64,000 nucleotides of DNA from Amycolatopsis azurea DSM 43854 (GTDB lineage: Bacteria; Actinomycetota; Actinomycetes; Mycobacteriales; Pseudonocardiaceae), in NCBI RefSeq assembly GCF_001995215.1, contig NZ_MUXN01000014.1:180926-244925 (forward strand), written 5' to 3'. The position numbers and the translations under genes were made by a program. Under the pieces are notes generated by a model that saw nothing but the letters and a program-made list of their open reading frames with translations, did no database searches and was not told the origin of the DNA. Positions 9,794 through 18,279 of this stretch are shown here, one piece after another; position 1 is the first letter of the stretch, and each line of letters begins with the position of its first letter.

Positions 9794-11097
9794 GCGGTAC
9801 CTGCCAGTGCTTCGTGGTCGGTCGGGGTGGTGGCGCCGGGGCCGGTGCGGGTCGGCCGGACCGGGCGGATCAGCACGGTGCCCACCACGGCGAGCCCGGC
9901 GTCGGCGACGGCTTCGGCGATCCCGACCAGCTCCCAGGCGGACCGGGAACCGAGGCCGGCCACGACGAGGATCCCCTCCGCGTCGCTGTCTTCGATGACG
10001 GGCCGGACCGGGGAGATCGTCGCCACGGTGTACCAGCGGTCGGCGAGGGCGGCGATCCGCTCGGCGGCCACCTGCCCGGCGTGGTCGTCTTCGGCGGCCA
10101 CGATGAGCAGCCGCCGACCGGGGAGCCGGGAAACCAGCCGCCGGTAGTGGACTTCGACGTCGATCTCGTCGGCGTGGACGTCGACCCGCGGGATGTTCCA
10201 CGGCCTGTCGTCACGGAGGAGCTTGGCGCGCAAGGTCTTCCCGGCGGGTCGTTCTTCGACGGCGTCGAAGGTGGCCAGCACCGGGCCGCTGATCGCCGCG
10301 GCGATCTCCTCCTCGTCCTTCAGCCGCCGGTCCGTGCGGACGGTGAAGAGGTGCCCGAACAAGCCGACGAGGAAGAACAAGAGCGCGCCGCCGAGGGCGA
10401 GCTGCGGCAGAGTGGGCGCCGCCGGCGCGGACGGCAGCTGGGCCGAACCGAGGACGACCATGTTGCCGAGCCCGCTGGCGGTGTCGGCCGCGTTGAGGCT
10501 GGACATGGCCGACTCGATCGACGTGCGCAGGCCCTGCAGTTCGGTGCGGAGCTGGACGCTTTCCACGGTCGTCTTGCCTTCGTTGACCTTCGTGGAGAGT
10601 TCGCTGATCCGCTGGTTCGTCTGCGCGACCTGCTGCCGCAGCGTCTCGCGGCGTTCCTGCGCCAGCTGCACCGCGGCGTCGCCGGAGCCGGCGATGATCT
10701 GCGTCGAGTACTTCACGAACTCGCTCGCGACCTGGTCGGCCAGCCGCTGCGTCTGTTCGGCGGTGTCACCGGTGACCCCGATGGTGATGACATTGCCCTG
10801 TGCGACCGACGTGGCCACCTTGTCCCGCAGGTCGGCGCCGGTCTGTCCGTCGCCGAGCGTGGCGGCGGCCCGGTCGAGCACGACCGAACTGGTCGCCACC
10901 TCGGCCTGGGTGAGCAGTTCGTCCGCCTCGCGCGGGCCTTGCAGCAGCACGCTGGACGACGTCCGGTAGCCCGGAGAAAGGATCATCGAAGATCCCGCGC
11001 CGATCAGAGCGCCGAGGAGGGCGAGGGCCACCAAGGTCCGCCATCGCCCGCGCAGAACCTGTCCGATCATGGACAGGCGCACCGTGTCGTCAGTCAA
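9790..11097 (-). CDS. Wzz-type chain-length determinant protein
   Basis: A 435-residue protein. The predicted start is TTG 11097 with GGGAG nine bases upstream; ATG 11070 is the alternative. TM1 lies near residues 20-40 and is followed by the typical Wzz beginning (YRTSSSVLLQG). A coiled-coil extracytoplasmic domain follows, with QQVAQTNQRISELS, then TM2 near 212-232 (GGALLFFLVGLFGHLF). The C-terminal cytoplasmic domain again looks like a BY-kinase that has lost its nucleotide-binding loop (RLLIVAAEDDHAGQVAA replaces the P-loop region). With the next gene it makes a pair of co-polymerases, translationally coupled through a GTGA overlap. Confidence 0.85.
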   Translation of the reverse strand: MTDDTVRLSMIGQVLRGRWRTLVALALLGALIGAGSSMILSPGYRTSSSVLLQGPREADELLTQAEVATSSVVLDRAAATLGDGQTGADLRDKVATSVAQGNVITIGVTGDTAEQTQRLADQVASEFVKYSTQIIAGSGDAAVQLAQERRETLRQQVAQTNQRISELSTKVNEGKTTVESVQLRTELQGLRTSIESAMSSLNAADTASGLGNMVVLGSAQLPSAPAAPTLPQLALGGALLFFLVGLFGHLFTVRTDRRLKDEEEIAAAISGPVLATFDAVEERPAGKTLRAKLLRDDRPWNIPRVDVHADEIDVEVHYRRLVSRLPGRRLLIVAAEDDHAGQVAAERIAALADRWYTVATISPVRPVIEDSDAEGILVVAGLGSRSAWELVGIAEAVADAGLAVVGTVLIRPVRPTRTGPGATTPTDHEALAGTA

Positions 11098-11209
11098 AGC
11101 CGGGATCTCCCATCGGTGCGTGCGGGTGCAGCATCAATCCCGTCGGAGCGACCGCGATGTTGGTTACAGGTTTGCGCGAGTCTTGTTCAAAACGCGATCG
11201 GGAAGCCGA

Positions 11210-12406
11210 TCAACGGACGGCGGCCGCATAGGCCGCGAGCAGGGCTTTCTGGGAGTTCTCCCAGGAGAGCGGACCGGCGACGCGCTCCCGGCCCAGCTCG
11301 CCCATCTTCGCCCGGTCCTCCGGCGAGTCGAGCAGATGCGCGATCAGCTTCGCGAACTCCGGCTCGTCGTTCGCCGGCGCGTAGAGCGCGGCCTCCCCGG
11401 CCGAGACCCGGGCCTCCCGCAGTTCAAAGGAGACGATCGGGCGGCTCATCGCCATGTACTCCATGATCTTGTTCATGGTCGACACGTCGTTGAGCGGGTT
11501 CAGGGGGTCCGGCGACAGGCAGACGTCGGCCGCGGACAGGTAGCGCAGCAGGTCGGCGTCGGAGATCCGGCCGGTGAACTCGACCTGGTCGTCGAGCTTC
11601 AGTTCCTTGGTCAACGCCACCATGGCGTCGAAGGCGTCACCGGCGCCGATGAACACGGCGTGCCAGTCGGTGCGGCCGACCTCGTCACGCAGCGAAGCGA
11701 GCGCGCGCAACGCGTAGTCGACGCCGTCCTGCGGGCCCATCACGCCGAGGTACGCCAGCAGATGCGGCTTGCCCTTCTTCAGCTCGGGCTCGGCCGGGAC
11801 CATGTGGAACCGCTCGACCACGGGCGCGCTCCGCACGACGAAGACGTCTTCCGGCGCTTTGCCGCCGCGTTTCACGGCGACGTCCTTGTAGCTCTCGTTG
11901 GTCGCGATGACGACGTCGGCCGTCTTGTAGGTGCGTCGTTCCAGCGCGCAGACCGCGCGGTAGAGCAGGTCCTCACCGCGGTTGAAGCGCGAGAGGTACA
12001 GCTCGGGGCAGAGGTCGTGCTGGTCGAAGATGAACTTCGCGCCCTGGCGCTTGAGGTACAGCGCGACGAGGAACAGCATGTCCGGCGGGTTGCAGGCGTG
12101 CACGACGTCGATCTTTCCGCCCCGGCCGACCTTGCGGGCGAGCCGGAGCGTGTGCCACAACGCCGAGCCGTACTCCTGGACGTACCCGGCGGGACCACCG
12201 GTGGCGGCCTTCAGCGGGTAGCGCAGGATGTGGACGCCGTCGATGGTGACTTCGGCTTCGGTGTCCCGTTTCGTCCCTTGTGGACAGATGACGTGGACTT
12301 CCCAGCCGGCGTCGCGGAGTGTCTGGCACTCCTGCCAGACGCGGCGATCGAAGGGGACGGAAAGGTTCTCGACGAGGATGAGAGCTTTACCAGGCAAGAC
12401 CGACAT
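11210..12406 (-). CDS. Glycosyltransferase family 4
   Basis: A 398-residue GT-B glycosyltransferase. The N-terminal Rossmann half starts with ALILVENLSVPFDRRVWQE, characteristic of the WbuB-like branch of GT4. The nucleotide-sugar binding half contains LAYLGVMGPQDGVDYAL and STMNKIMEYMAMSRPIVS, where the Glu of the E-x7-E region is kept. It should transfer a sugar to the lipid-linked repeat unit at the inner membrane face. The ATG overlaps the end of the upstream dehydrogenase gene by 20 nt, so the two are cotranscribed. Acceptor and donor sugars cannot be deduced. Confidence 0.9.
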   Translation of the reverse strand: MSVLPGKALILVENLSVPFDRRVWQECQTLRDAGWEVHVICPQGTKRDTEAEVTIDGVHILRYPLKAATGGPAGYVQEYGSALWHTLRLARKVGRGGKIDVVHACNPPDMLFLVALYLKRQGAKFIFDQHDLCPELYLSRFNRGEDLLYRAVCALERRTYKTADVVIATNESYKDVAVKRGGKAPEDVFVVRSAPVVERFHMVPAEPELKKGKPHLLAYLGVMGPQDGVDYALRALASLRDEVGRTDWHAVFIGAGDAFDAMVALTKELKLDDQVEFTGRISDADLLRYLSAADVCLSPDPLNPLNDVSTMNKIMEYMAMSRPIVSFELREARVSAGEAALYAPANDEPEFAKLIAHLLDSPEDRAKMGELGRERVAGPLSWENSQKALLAAYAAAVR

Positions 12407-13703
12407 ATCCCTCTTCAGCCCGGCGCCGGTCGGCGTCGGGTACGCGGACGAGATCGATGATGGTGCGGCCGCCGCCCGCCGGGAGCGCCGCGAGGACCTC
12501 CGGATCGACCGTGCCGATGAGGCAGACCTCGGCGTGGTCGGCGACCTCTTCGATGGAGCCGGCGAGCAGCTGGCCGAGATGCGGCAGCCTGCCCTCGATG
12601 TACTCGCGGTTCGCGCCCATCAGGCGGGAAAGGCTGACGTTGGCGTCGTAGATGCGGAGGTCGTACCCCTTGCCGAGCAGCCGCTCGGCAAGCTCGACGA
12701 GCGGGCTCTCGCGGAGGTCGTCGGTGCCGGGTTTGAAGGACAGGCCGAACAGGCCGACCTTGCGCTTCCCGGTGTTGGCGACCAGGTCGAAGGCGCGCTG
12801 GAGGTGTTCGTCGTTGGAGGGCAGCACGTGCGAAAGGATCGGGACGGCGACGTCCGCGCGGTGCGCGGCGTAGACCAGGCCGCGCAGATCCTTGGGGAGG
12901 CACGAGCCGCCGAAAGCGAACCCGGGGCGGAGGTAGGCGGGGCTGATGTTGAGCTTGCGGTCGGCGAGGAAGACGTCGATCACCTGGTGCGAGTCGAGCC
13001 CCAGGGCGCGGCAGATGGCGCCGAGCTCGTTCGCGAAGCCGATCTTGAGACCGTGGAAGGAGTTGTCGGCGTACTTCGTCATCTCGGCGACCGGGATCGC
13101 GACCCGGAAGACCTCGCCGGGAAGCCCTTCGTAGAGCGCCGCGACGACGTCGCCACTGGCCGGGTCGAGCTCGCCGATGACGGTCTTGGGCGGGTCGAAG
13201 AAGTCCTTGACGCTGCTGCCCTCGCGGAGGAACTCGGGGTTCACCGCGACCCCGAAGTCGACGCCGGCGGTGCGGCCGGACGACTTCTCGAGGATGGGGA
13301 CGAGCAGGTCCAGGCAGGTGCCCGGGAGCATCGTGCTGCGGAAGACGACGGTGTGCCGCTCGGCCTTGTCCCTGAGCGCCTCGCCGATCTCCTCGGCGAC
13401 GCGTTCCAGGAACGCCGTCGACAGGCTGCCGTTCGGCGCCGACGGGGTGCCGACGCAGATCAGGGAGACTTCGCTGTCCGCGATCGCCTGTCTTACGTCG
13501 GTGGTCGCTCTCAGCCTGCCCTGGGCGACCACTTCCGCGGTCAGTTCCCCGATGCGTTCTTCGACCACCGGCGCCTTGCCGCCGGAAATGAGGTCGATCT
13601 TCACCGGGTTCACGTCGACCCCGACGACCTCGTGCCCCTGCCCGGCAAGGCACGCAGCCGACACGCAACCGACGTAACCGAGCCCGAAGACACTGATCTT
13701 CAT
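12387..13703 (-). CDS. Nucleotide-sugar 6-dehydrogenase, AlgD (GDP-mannose) type
   Basis: A 438-residue UDP-Glc/GDP-Man dehydrogenase. I start it at ATG 13703, because GGAGG lies eight bases upstream and the N-terminus MKISVFGLGYVG is then at the normal position; the frame is open for seven more codons. The NAD-binding GLGYVG, the catalytic Cys in GFAFGGSCLPKD (about residue 265) and FKPGTDDLRESP are all present. Several blocks (AGVDFGV.NPEFLRE, SERHTVV-like, GANREYIE) match my recollection of AlgD GDP-mannose dehydrogenase better than UDP-glucose enzymes. The product would be GDP-mannuronate or UDP-glucuronate, a uronic acid precursor. It is the first gene of the operon on this strand. Confidence 0.88.
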   Translation of the reverse strand: MKISVFGLGYVGCVSAACLAGQGHEVVGVDVNPVKIDLISGGKAPVVEERIGELTAEVVAQGRLRATTDVRQAIADSEVSLICVGTPSAPNGSLSTAFLERVAEEIGEALRDKAERHTVVFRSTMLPGTCLDLLVPILEKSSGRTAGVDFGVAVNPEFLREGSSVKDFFDPPKTVIGELDPASGDVVAALYEGLPGEVFRVAIPVAEMTKYADNSFHGLKIGFANELGAICRALGLDSHQVIDVFLADRKLNISPAYLRPGFAFGGSCLPKDLRGLVYAAHRADVAVPILSHVLPSNDEHLQRAFDLVANTGKRKVGLFGLSFKPGTDDLRESPLVELAERLLGKGYDLRIYDANVSLSRLMGANREYIEGRLPHLGQLLAGSIEEVADHAEVCLIGTVDPEVLAALPAGGGRTIIDLVRVPDADRRRAEEGYVGLAW

Positions 13704-13950
13704 CACGAATTCCTCCAGCCGCATTCCGCTGCCCGTTGGTCGGCGGACGGACCGGGTTCGTTACCGGTGTCCGTGGTTCGCCTTCTTTTGGCGGAATGCC
13801 TGTGCGGCAAGGGAATTACTCATCGCTCGGCAGGCACGAAACGCTACAGGCGACGCGTAACGATCTCGTGAGTGATTTGGGTCGGGCGGGGAGGGGCAGG
13901 GCGGCGGTGAGGGAGAGGGAGAAGAGAGGGAGGGCTGCGGTGAGGCGTGG

Positions 13951-14014
13951 GTCGGGGTGGTCGTGAGTGGTAAGTGACGTTAGAACGTCACTTACCACTC
14001 ACGACCACCCCGAC
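13951..14014. repeat. 31-bp perfect inverted repeat, copy 1 of a dispersed palindromic element
   Basis: Arms 13951-13981 and 13984-14014 are perfectly complementary around a 2-nt loop. The left arm sits inside a 39-nt stretch (13935-13973) that recurs exactly at 53734-53772. It lies between the divergent starts of the AlgD-like gene and the AbiEi-like gene, so it is not a terminator of convergent genes. The rest of the 13704-14109 gap is promoter-sized DNA with Gly/Arg-coding-like composition but no supported gene. Confidence 0.9.
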
Positions 14015-14109
14015 CGAAGTTATCCACAGCCATCCTGCTCTCTCACCCCGTTATCCACAGATCCGCTCCAGGCTCTCCACAGCGGCGGTTCGGCGGCGAT
14101 CGTCGAAGG

Positions 14110-15105
14110 GTGCCCACCCACGAACGCTGGTCCGAGGAGTCGATCCCGGCCGAACAACGCCCGAGCTGGCCGGTCCTCCTCGCCGAGCAGCACGGAATCG
14201 TCTCAAGAAGCCAATTACGCGCCTACGGCCACACCATGTCGGACATCAGGGCGAATCTCGCGGGCGGGCGCTGGCGGCGAGTTCTCCCGCGCGTTTACTC
14301 GACGTTCACCGGCGAGTTGTCCCGCTCGGCGAAGATCCATGCCGCGTTGCTCTACGGGAGCGGCTACGCCATCTTGAGCCATCGCACCGCCGCAGAAGAA
14401 TGGAAACTTCTCCCGATCATCGAGGGACCGGTCGAAATCACGGTCCCGTACACCTTCTCCGCGATCTCGCAGGAGCCTTTGGTGATTGTGCACAGATCCC
14501 GCGCACTGCCCCATATCGCCGCCGGAACGAATCCGCCGCGGACCAGAGTCACGGACACGATCCTGGATCTGGCCACCGCTCAGCGGACACCGCGACAAGC
14601 GACGAACGTCATCGTCGACCTGCTCGGCCGGACCAGGATCTCAGTGGCCGCCATGGAGGCTTGCGTGTTCGTCAGGCCGCCGTTCCGCTATCGGCCCGCC
14701 ATCCGATACGGCCTCGCACTCGTCGGCGGCGGACTGATGTCGGCGCTCGAAGTGGAGTACAAGGAATCAGTCGAAGACGAGCACGGTCTCCCGCAAGGCA
14801 GTCGGCAAACACCTTTCGAGGTGAACGGCAAGACCTTGTGGGAGGACGTCACCTACGACGCGCAGGGCGCCGCGGTGACCGTGCGGCTGGATGGCCGCGC
14901 GACCCACGCCACGCCCGGCGTCGCCTTCCGGGACCGTCGCCGTGACAACGCCGCGGAACTGGCTGGGCGGGCAAGGCTCGTCTACGGGTGGCAGGACGTC
15001 CGGGACTCACCGTGTGAAGTAGCGGCCGAGGTCCGCACCATTCTGATCCGGGAGGGCTGGATTCCTTCGAACGCAACAAAAGGTACGTGCTGTCACTGCC
15101 GCTGA
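14110..15105 (+). CDS. AbiEi-antitoxin-like winged-helix protein with Vsr/DUF559-like C-terminus
   Basis: A 331-residue protein with a GTG start and no clear Shine-Dalgarno. Residues 20-100 resemble the AbiEi-type domain common in actinobacteria: an HTH segment (LLAEQHGIVSRSQLRAYG), then GGRWRRVLPRVY and LSHRTAAEEW. The C-terminal third looks like a Vsr/DUF559 PD-(D/E)xK fold: LEVEYKE, VRLDGRATHATPG, then DRRRDNAAELAG and a W/Y-QDV segment. Many actinobacterial genomes carry solitary genes of this type annotated as type IV antitoxin-domain proteins. No cognate AbiEii nucleotidyltransferase toxin is adjacent. Role unknown; DNA binding or nicking is plausible. Confidence 0.75.
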   Translation: MPTHERWSEESIPAEQRPSWPVLLAEQHGIVSRSQLRAYGHTMSDIRANLAGGRWRRVLPRVYSTFTGELSRSAKIHAALLYGSGYAILSHRTAAEEWKLLPIIEGPVEITVPYTFSAISQEPLVIVHRSRALPHIAAGTNPPRTRVTDTILDLATAQRTPRQATNVIVDLLGRTRISVAAMEACVFVRPPFRYRPAIRYGLALVGGGLMSALEVEYKESVEDEHGLPQGSRQTPFEVNGKTLWEDVTYDAQGAAVTVRLDGRATHATPGVAFRDRRRDNAAELAGRARLVYGWQDVRDSPCEVAAEVRTILIREGWIPSNATKGTCCHCR

Positions 15106-15281
15106 TCGCGTGAACGATCTCTGGAACACGTCCAGGCCACCCGTACGGTTGCCCGGCCTCGGCGCCGGAATGTTCCGCACTGGCCACTCGCCCGATCCGG
15201 ACTTTAGGTTCGATTCGTCAACGACGATCGCCTGGGGCGCCCGCTACGGACGGGCGCGCCGGACGAGACTGGGGAGAACCG

Positions 15282-16682
15282 ATGCGAAGAACATCGCTGC
15301 GCGCCCTCGGCGTGCTCACCACGACCTTCACCCTCGCCGGGGTGCTGACGGCCACGCCCGCGAGCGCCGAACCCGGGCCCAACCTCAAGGTGACGGCGAC
15401 GGTCGTCCAAGGCCGTTATCTACCGGGCGACGAGATCCCGGTCGACGTGGTGGTCACCAACGTCGGCGACACCGCCGCCACCGAGGCCAAGGGGAGCAAC
15501 TACACGACTTCGGGGCCGTACTACGCGGTCCCCCGGGGGGCCTGGGGCGACCTCGACAACGCGGGCCCCGGGGCCTCCTTCGCCCCTGGTGAGACCCGGA
15601 CCTATCGCGTGGCAGGCAAGTCGATGTCCGGCGGCAGGGAGAACCCCGTCGTGCAGTTCGAGGTGCGCACACCCGGCGATGTCGACTACCGGGACAACAC
15701 TTCCATCGTCACCCTGGAACACGTTCCGTTCGGCACGACCGATCGTGTCGCCGGGCAACTGTACGGCGACACGAACGGCGACGGCCTGCCGTCTCCCGGG
15801 GAGGGCCTGGCCGGGGCCGGGGTCCACTTGAGCGGCGTGGGCATGACCGGTCCCCTGGCCACGACCACGGACTCCACCGGCCGGTTCGAGTTCGCCGCCG
15901 TACCGGTCAGCCCCAACGCGGGTTTCTACTTCGACAACGTTCCCGACAACTGGGTCACCCCCTACACGGGCGGCCTCAGGGTGGACGGATCCGGCGCGCA
16001 CACCGCGCTCGCGGTCAAGGCGACCCGCCCTTTGACCGATGTGCTCAAGGCCAGTGGCAGCCTCGACAAGGCGAACTACGCCGTGGGTGACATCGCCAAG
16101 GCGAAGATCGTCCTCACCAACACCGGCGCCCGGGAGCTCACCGGTCTGTGGCTGGGCTGCGACCCGGTCGGCAGCGGACTGCATCTCGAAATCGACGACA
16201 CCCAGTGGGGCGACTTCAGTCCGCTGAAACGGGCCGGCGTGCTGGCGCCGGGTCAGCGTCTCGAGTTCACGGTTTCCGGCAAGGTGCCGGAAAAGGCGAG
16301 TTATTTCGGCAGGGTCTTCCTGGGGTGCTACACCGCGAGCGGCGACGACTCCAGCGGTTCTCACGTCGAGGCGTCCGGCAAGGTGCCGGGCAAGCGGGCA
16401 GATTCCCGAGGCCGGCTCTGGACTGACAAGAACGGCAACGGCCAGTGGGATTCCGGCGAACAGGTGCCGAACGTGAACGCCACCCTGAGCACCGACGACG
16501 GAAAACTCGTGTCGCTCGCGAGGTCCGACGCCGACGGCTGGCTGACGTTCCCGAACGTCGGTGTCGGTGTCTACCGGTTGCGGACCCTCGGACCGTGGCA
16601 GGCGGTGGACGACACCGACGTCTACATCGTCGCCCCGCCCTACGGATTCGGTGACTGGTACCAGCGAGTGGTCCGGCGCTGA
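15282..16682 (+). CDS. Secreted SdrD-B/CARDB-like repeat protein
   Basis: A 466-residue exported protein. The N-terminus is a Sec signal peptide (MRRTSLRALGVL... ending TPASA-EP). The mature part starts with a CARDB/DUF11-like module (YLPGDEIPVDVVVTNVGDT, about residues 30-150). A SdrD B-type module with a Ca-binding-like loop GDTNGDGLPSPGEGL follows, then a second conserved-repeat domain (YAVGDIAKAKIVLTNTG) and a final SdrD B module (DKNGNGQWDSGEQ). There is no LPxTG motif or C-terminal TM, so it is probably released or loosely wall-bound. GGGGAG six bases before the ATG supports the start. A hairpin terminator follows the stop. Confidence 0.85.
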   Translation: MRRTSLRALGVLTTTFTLAGVLTATPASAEPGPNLKVTATVVQGRYLPGDEIPVDVVVTNVGDTAATEAKGSNYTTSGPYYAVPRGAWGDLDNAGPGASFAPGETRTYRVAGKSMSGGRENPVVQFEVRTPGDVDYRDNTSIVTLEHVPFGTTDRVAGQLYGDTNGDGLPSPGEGLAGAGVHLSGVGMTGPLATTTDSTGRFEFAAVPVSPNAGFYFDNVPDNWVTPYTGGLRVDGSGAHTALAVKATRPLTDVLKASGSLDKANYAVGDIAKAKIVLTNTGARELTGLWLGCDPVGSGLHLEIDDTQWGDFSPLKRAGVLAPGQRLEFTVSGKVPEKASYFGRVFLGCYTASGDDSSGSHVEASGKVPGKRADSRGRLWTDKNGNGQWDSGEQVPNVNATLSTDDGKLVSLARSDADGWLTFPNVGVGVYRLRTLGPWQAVDDTDVYIVAPPYGFGDWYQRVVRR

Positions 16683-16696
16683 TCCGCCGAACGACG

Positions 16697-16729
16697 AACG
16701 GCCCCGGGACGGAAGCTCCCGGGGCCGTT
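16697..16729 (+). terminator. Rho-independent-like hairpin after the secreted repeat protein
   Basis: A 13-bp perfect stem (16697-16709 with 16717-16729) with a 7-nt loop lies 15 nt after the stop at 16682 and 19 nt from the 3' end of the convergent chitosanase gene. No long T-run follows, as is usual in actinobacteria. It can serve both convergent genes. Confidence 0.8.
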
Positions 16730-16747
16730 GCCGTACAACGACTTTCG

Positions 16748-17413
16748 CTACCCGACCCACTTCGCGGCCAGGCCTTCGCCGACTGAGGTCGCCTTGTTGT
16801 GGTCCTCGGTCGGAGTCACCTTCGAGTTCTTGAAGCAGATGTAGGTGACGCCCGAGTCGACGCCGCCGTTCGCCGGGTCCGGGTTGATTCCCAGCGACTT
16901 CGCGGTCGCGTAGGACGCCTCGCCGATGATGTCCTTCGGGCCGGTGTCACCGATGACGGTGTAGAGCACCTTGTTGTTGTAGATCACCGCGCACGAGCCG
17001 GCGCCCTTGAGACCGGACTTCTCGAAGTTCCACGTGCTGCTGATACTCGGCACGACGATGTAGGGCGTCTGGTCGGCGATCAGGGCCTTGCCGTCGGAGC
17101 GCGGGTACGCGGTGCCGTCCTGGAACCACGGGTCGGTGTTCTTGTTGCACCGCGGGGTCGGCTGCCCGTCGCAGTCGACGTCCATGTCGGCCTTCCAGAA
17201 CACGGCGTTCCCGGCGTCGCAGACCGCGATGGTCCGGCCGGTCTCCTCGTCGGTCTTGTACTTGCCGTTCGAGATCTGGTTGCAGCTGGTGGTCTTCGCC
17301 AGCAGCTGCTGCGCGGTCGGACCCGCCTGTATCGAAGGGGCCGCCGAGGCCGCCGCCGCGGGGGCCAGTCCTGCGGCCACCACCATCGCCGAGAACAGGA
17401 GCAATTTCCGCAT
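16748..17413 (-). CDS. Secreted GH75-family chitosanase
   Basis: A 221-residue protein. AAGGGG eight bases before ATG 17413 decides this start over the in-frame GTG three codons upstream. A Sec signal peptide (RKLLLFSAMVVAAGLAPA... ASA) is followed by a short mature enzyme. GH75 hallmarks are visible: YIVVP, CAVIYNNKVLYTVIGDTGP and DIIGEAS, with Asp in GDTGP and Glu in IGEAS as the probable catalytic pair. Six cysteines suggest disulfides. GH75 enzymes hydrolyse chitosan endolytically. It lies 118 nt downstream of a NodB deacetylase gene on the same strand, a suggestive pairing for processing of partly deacetylated chitin. Confidence 0.85.
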   Translation of the reverse strand: MRKLLLFSAMVVAAGLAPAAAASAAPSIQAGPTAQQLLAKTTSCNQISNGKYKTDEETGRTIAVCDAGNAVFWKADMDVDCDGQPTPRCNKNTDPWFQDGTAYPRSDGKALIADQTPYIVVPSISSTWNFEKSGLKGAGSCAVIYNNKVLYTVIGDTGPKDIIGEASYATAKSLGINPDPANGGVDSGVTYICFKNSKVTPTEDHNKATSVGEGLAAKWVG

Positions 17414-17531
17414 ACCGTGCACCCCTTAGTTAATAAGGCTTCTTTACCGAAGGGTGCTCAGGATGCCGCCGTGCACGGGTCAGCTCAAGGGCCGGCAGGG
17501 TGTTCTTTTCTCACCGTACAACGGAAACCGG

Positions 17532-18188
17532 TCAAAAGCGGGCAAGCCTGGCGACTCGCGCCATCATCCGTCCCGCTCGGCGGTACAGGCCATCCCGCTC
17601 ACCGAGCACGCTGTCTATCCACTCCTGATCGACGTCGTGCCGGACCTCGGTCCGCGGCCGCAGCCAGCTGTCGCGCGGCACCGCGCCGCCTTCGGTCGTG
17701 TACACGCGCGTCGCGCCGGAACGCCGGAGCCTGCTGAGCACGCGCCGGTCGTAGGCGCCGAACGGCGGCGCGTACGCGCGTACGGGTTTCCCGCTCAGGT
17801 CGGCGAGCAGCTTCGGCGCGGCTTCGAGTTCGCGCCGGGCGTGCCTGCCGTCGAGACGCCGCCAGTCGCGATGTTCCCAGCCGTGCGAGCCGATCGACAT
17901 CCCCGCCTCGGTCAACCGCCGCAGGCCGTCGGCGTCGACGAAGCCCCGCTGGCCGATCCGGCCTGCCAGCGGGAAGAACTCCGCTGTGAGATCGCGCTCC
18001 ACCAGCTTGGGGAGCGCGATCTCGACGTCGGAGACGTTGCCGTCGTCGAAGGTGAGTCCGACGTCGTCGAGCCCGGCCACCGTGTCGAGCACGCGCTCGA
18101 ACTGGTCCACCGTCACCCATGTCTCGTTTTCGCCTGGATCGAGCGCGCGCACGGGCTTGCCCACGCCGCCAATCGCCAGGATCACCAT
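17532..18188 (-). CDS. Polysaccharide deacetylase (NodB domain)
   Basis: A 218-residue protein when started at ATG 18188, which has GAGG five bases upstream. A GTG at 18272 would add 28 unconvincing residues. The NodB core is complete: motif 1 TFDDG (metal-binding Asp and base), motif 2 SHGWEH with the two metal His residues, and motif 3 YAPPFGAYDRR. No signal peptide is seen with either start, so it may be cytoplasmic or secreted by another route. Family members remove N- or O-acetyl groups from chitin, peptidoglycan or exopolysaccharides. The next gene on the strand is a chitosanase. Confidence 0.88.
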   Translation of the reverse strand: MVILAIGGVGKPVRALDPGENETWVTVDQFERVLDTVAGLDDVGLTFDDGNVSDVEIALPKLVERDLTAEFFPLAGRIGQRGFVDADGLRRLTEAGMSIGSHGWEHRDWRRLDGRHARRELEAAPKLLADLSGKPVRAYAPPFGAYDRRVLSRLRRSGATRVYTTEGGAVPRDSWLRPRTEVRHDVDQEWIDSVLGERDGLYRRAGRMMARVARLARF

Positions 18189-18279
18189 CCGCGCCTCATT
18201 CGGGACCGAGTGTGTTTCCCGATTAATCGAGTTGGCGAATGGAGTAGTTACACAATCCAGCGAAGTGTCCACGAACGGA

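Noticed and set aside
13967..14377. Open frames beginning inside the 13951-14014 repeat
   Set aside because: The start lies in the palindrome and the frame runs out of phase with the AbiEi-like gene.
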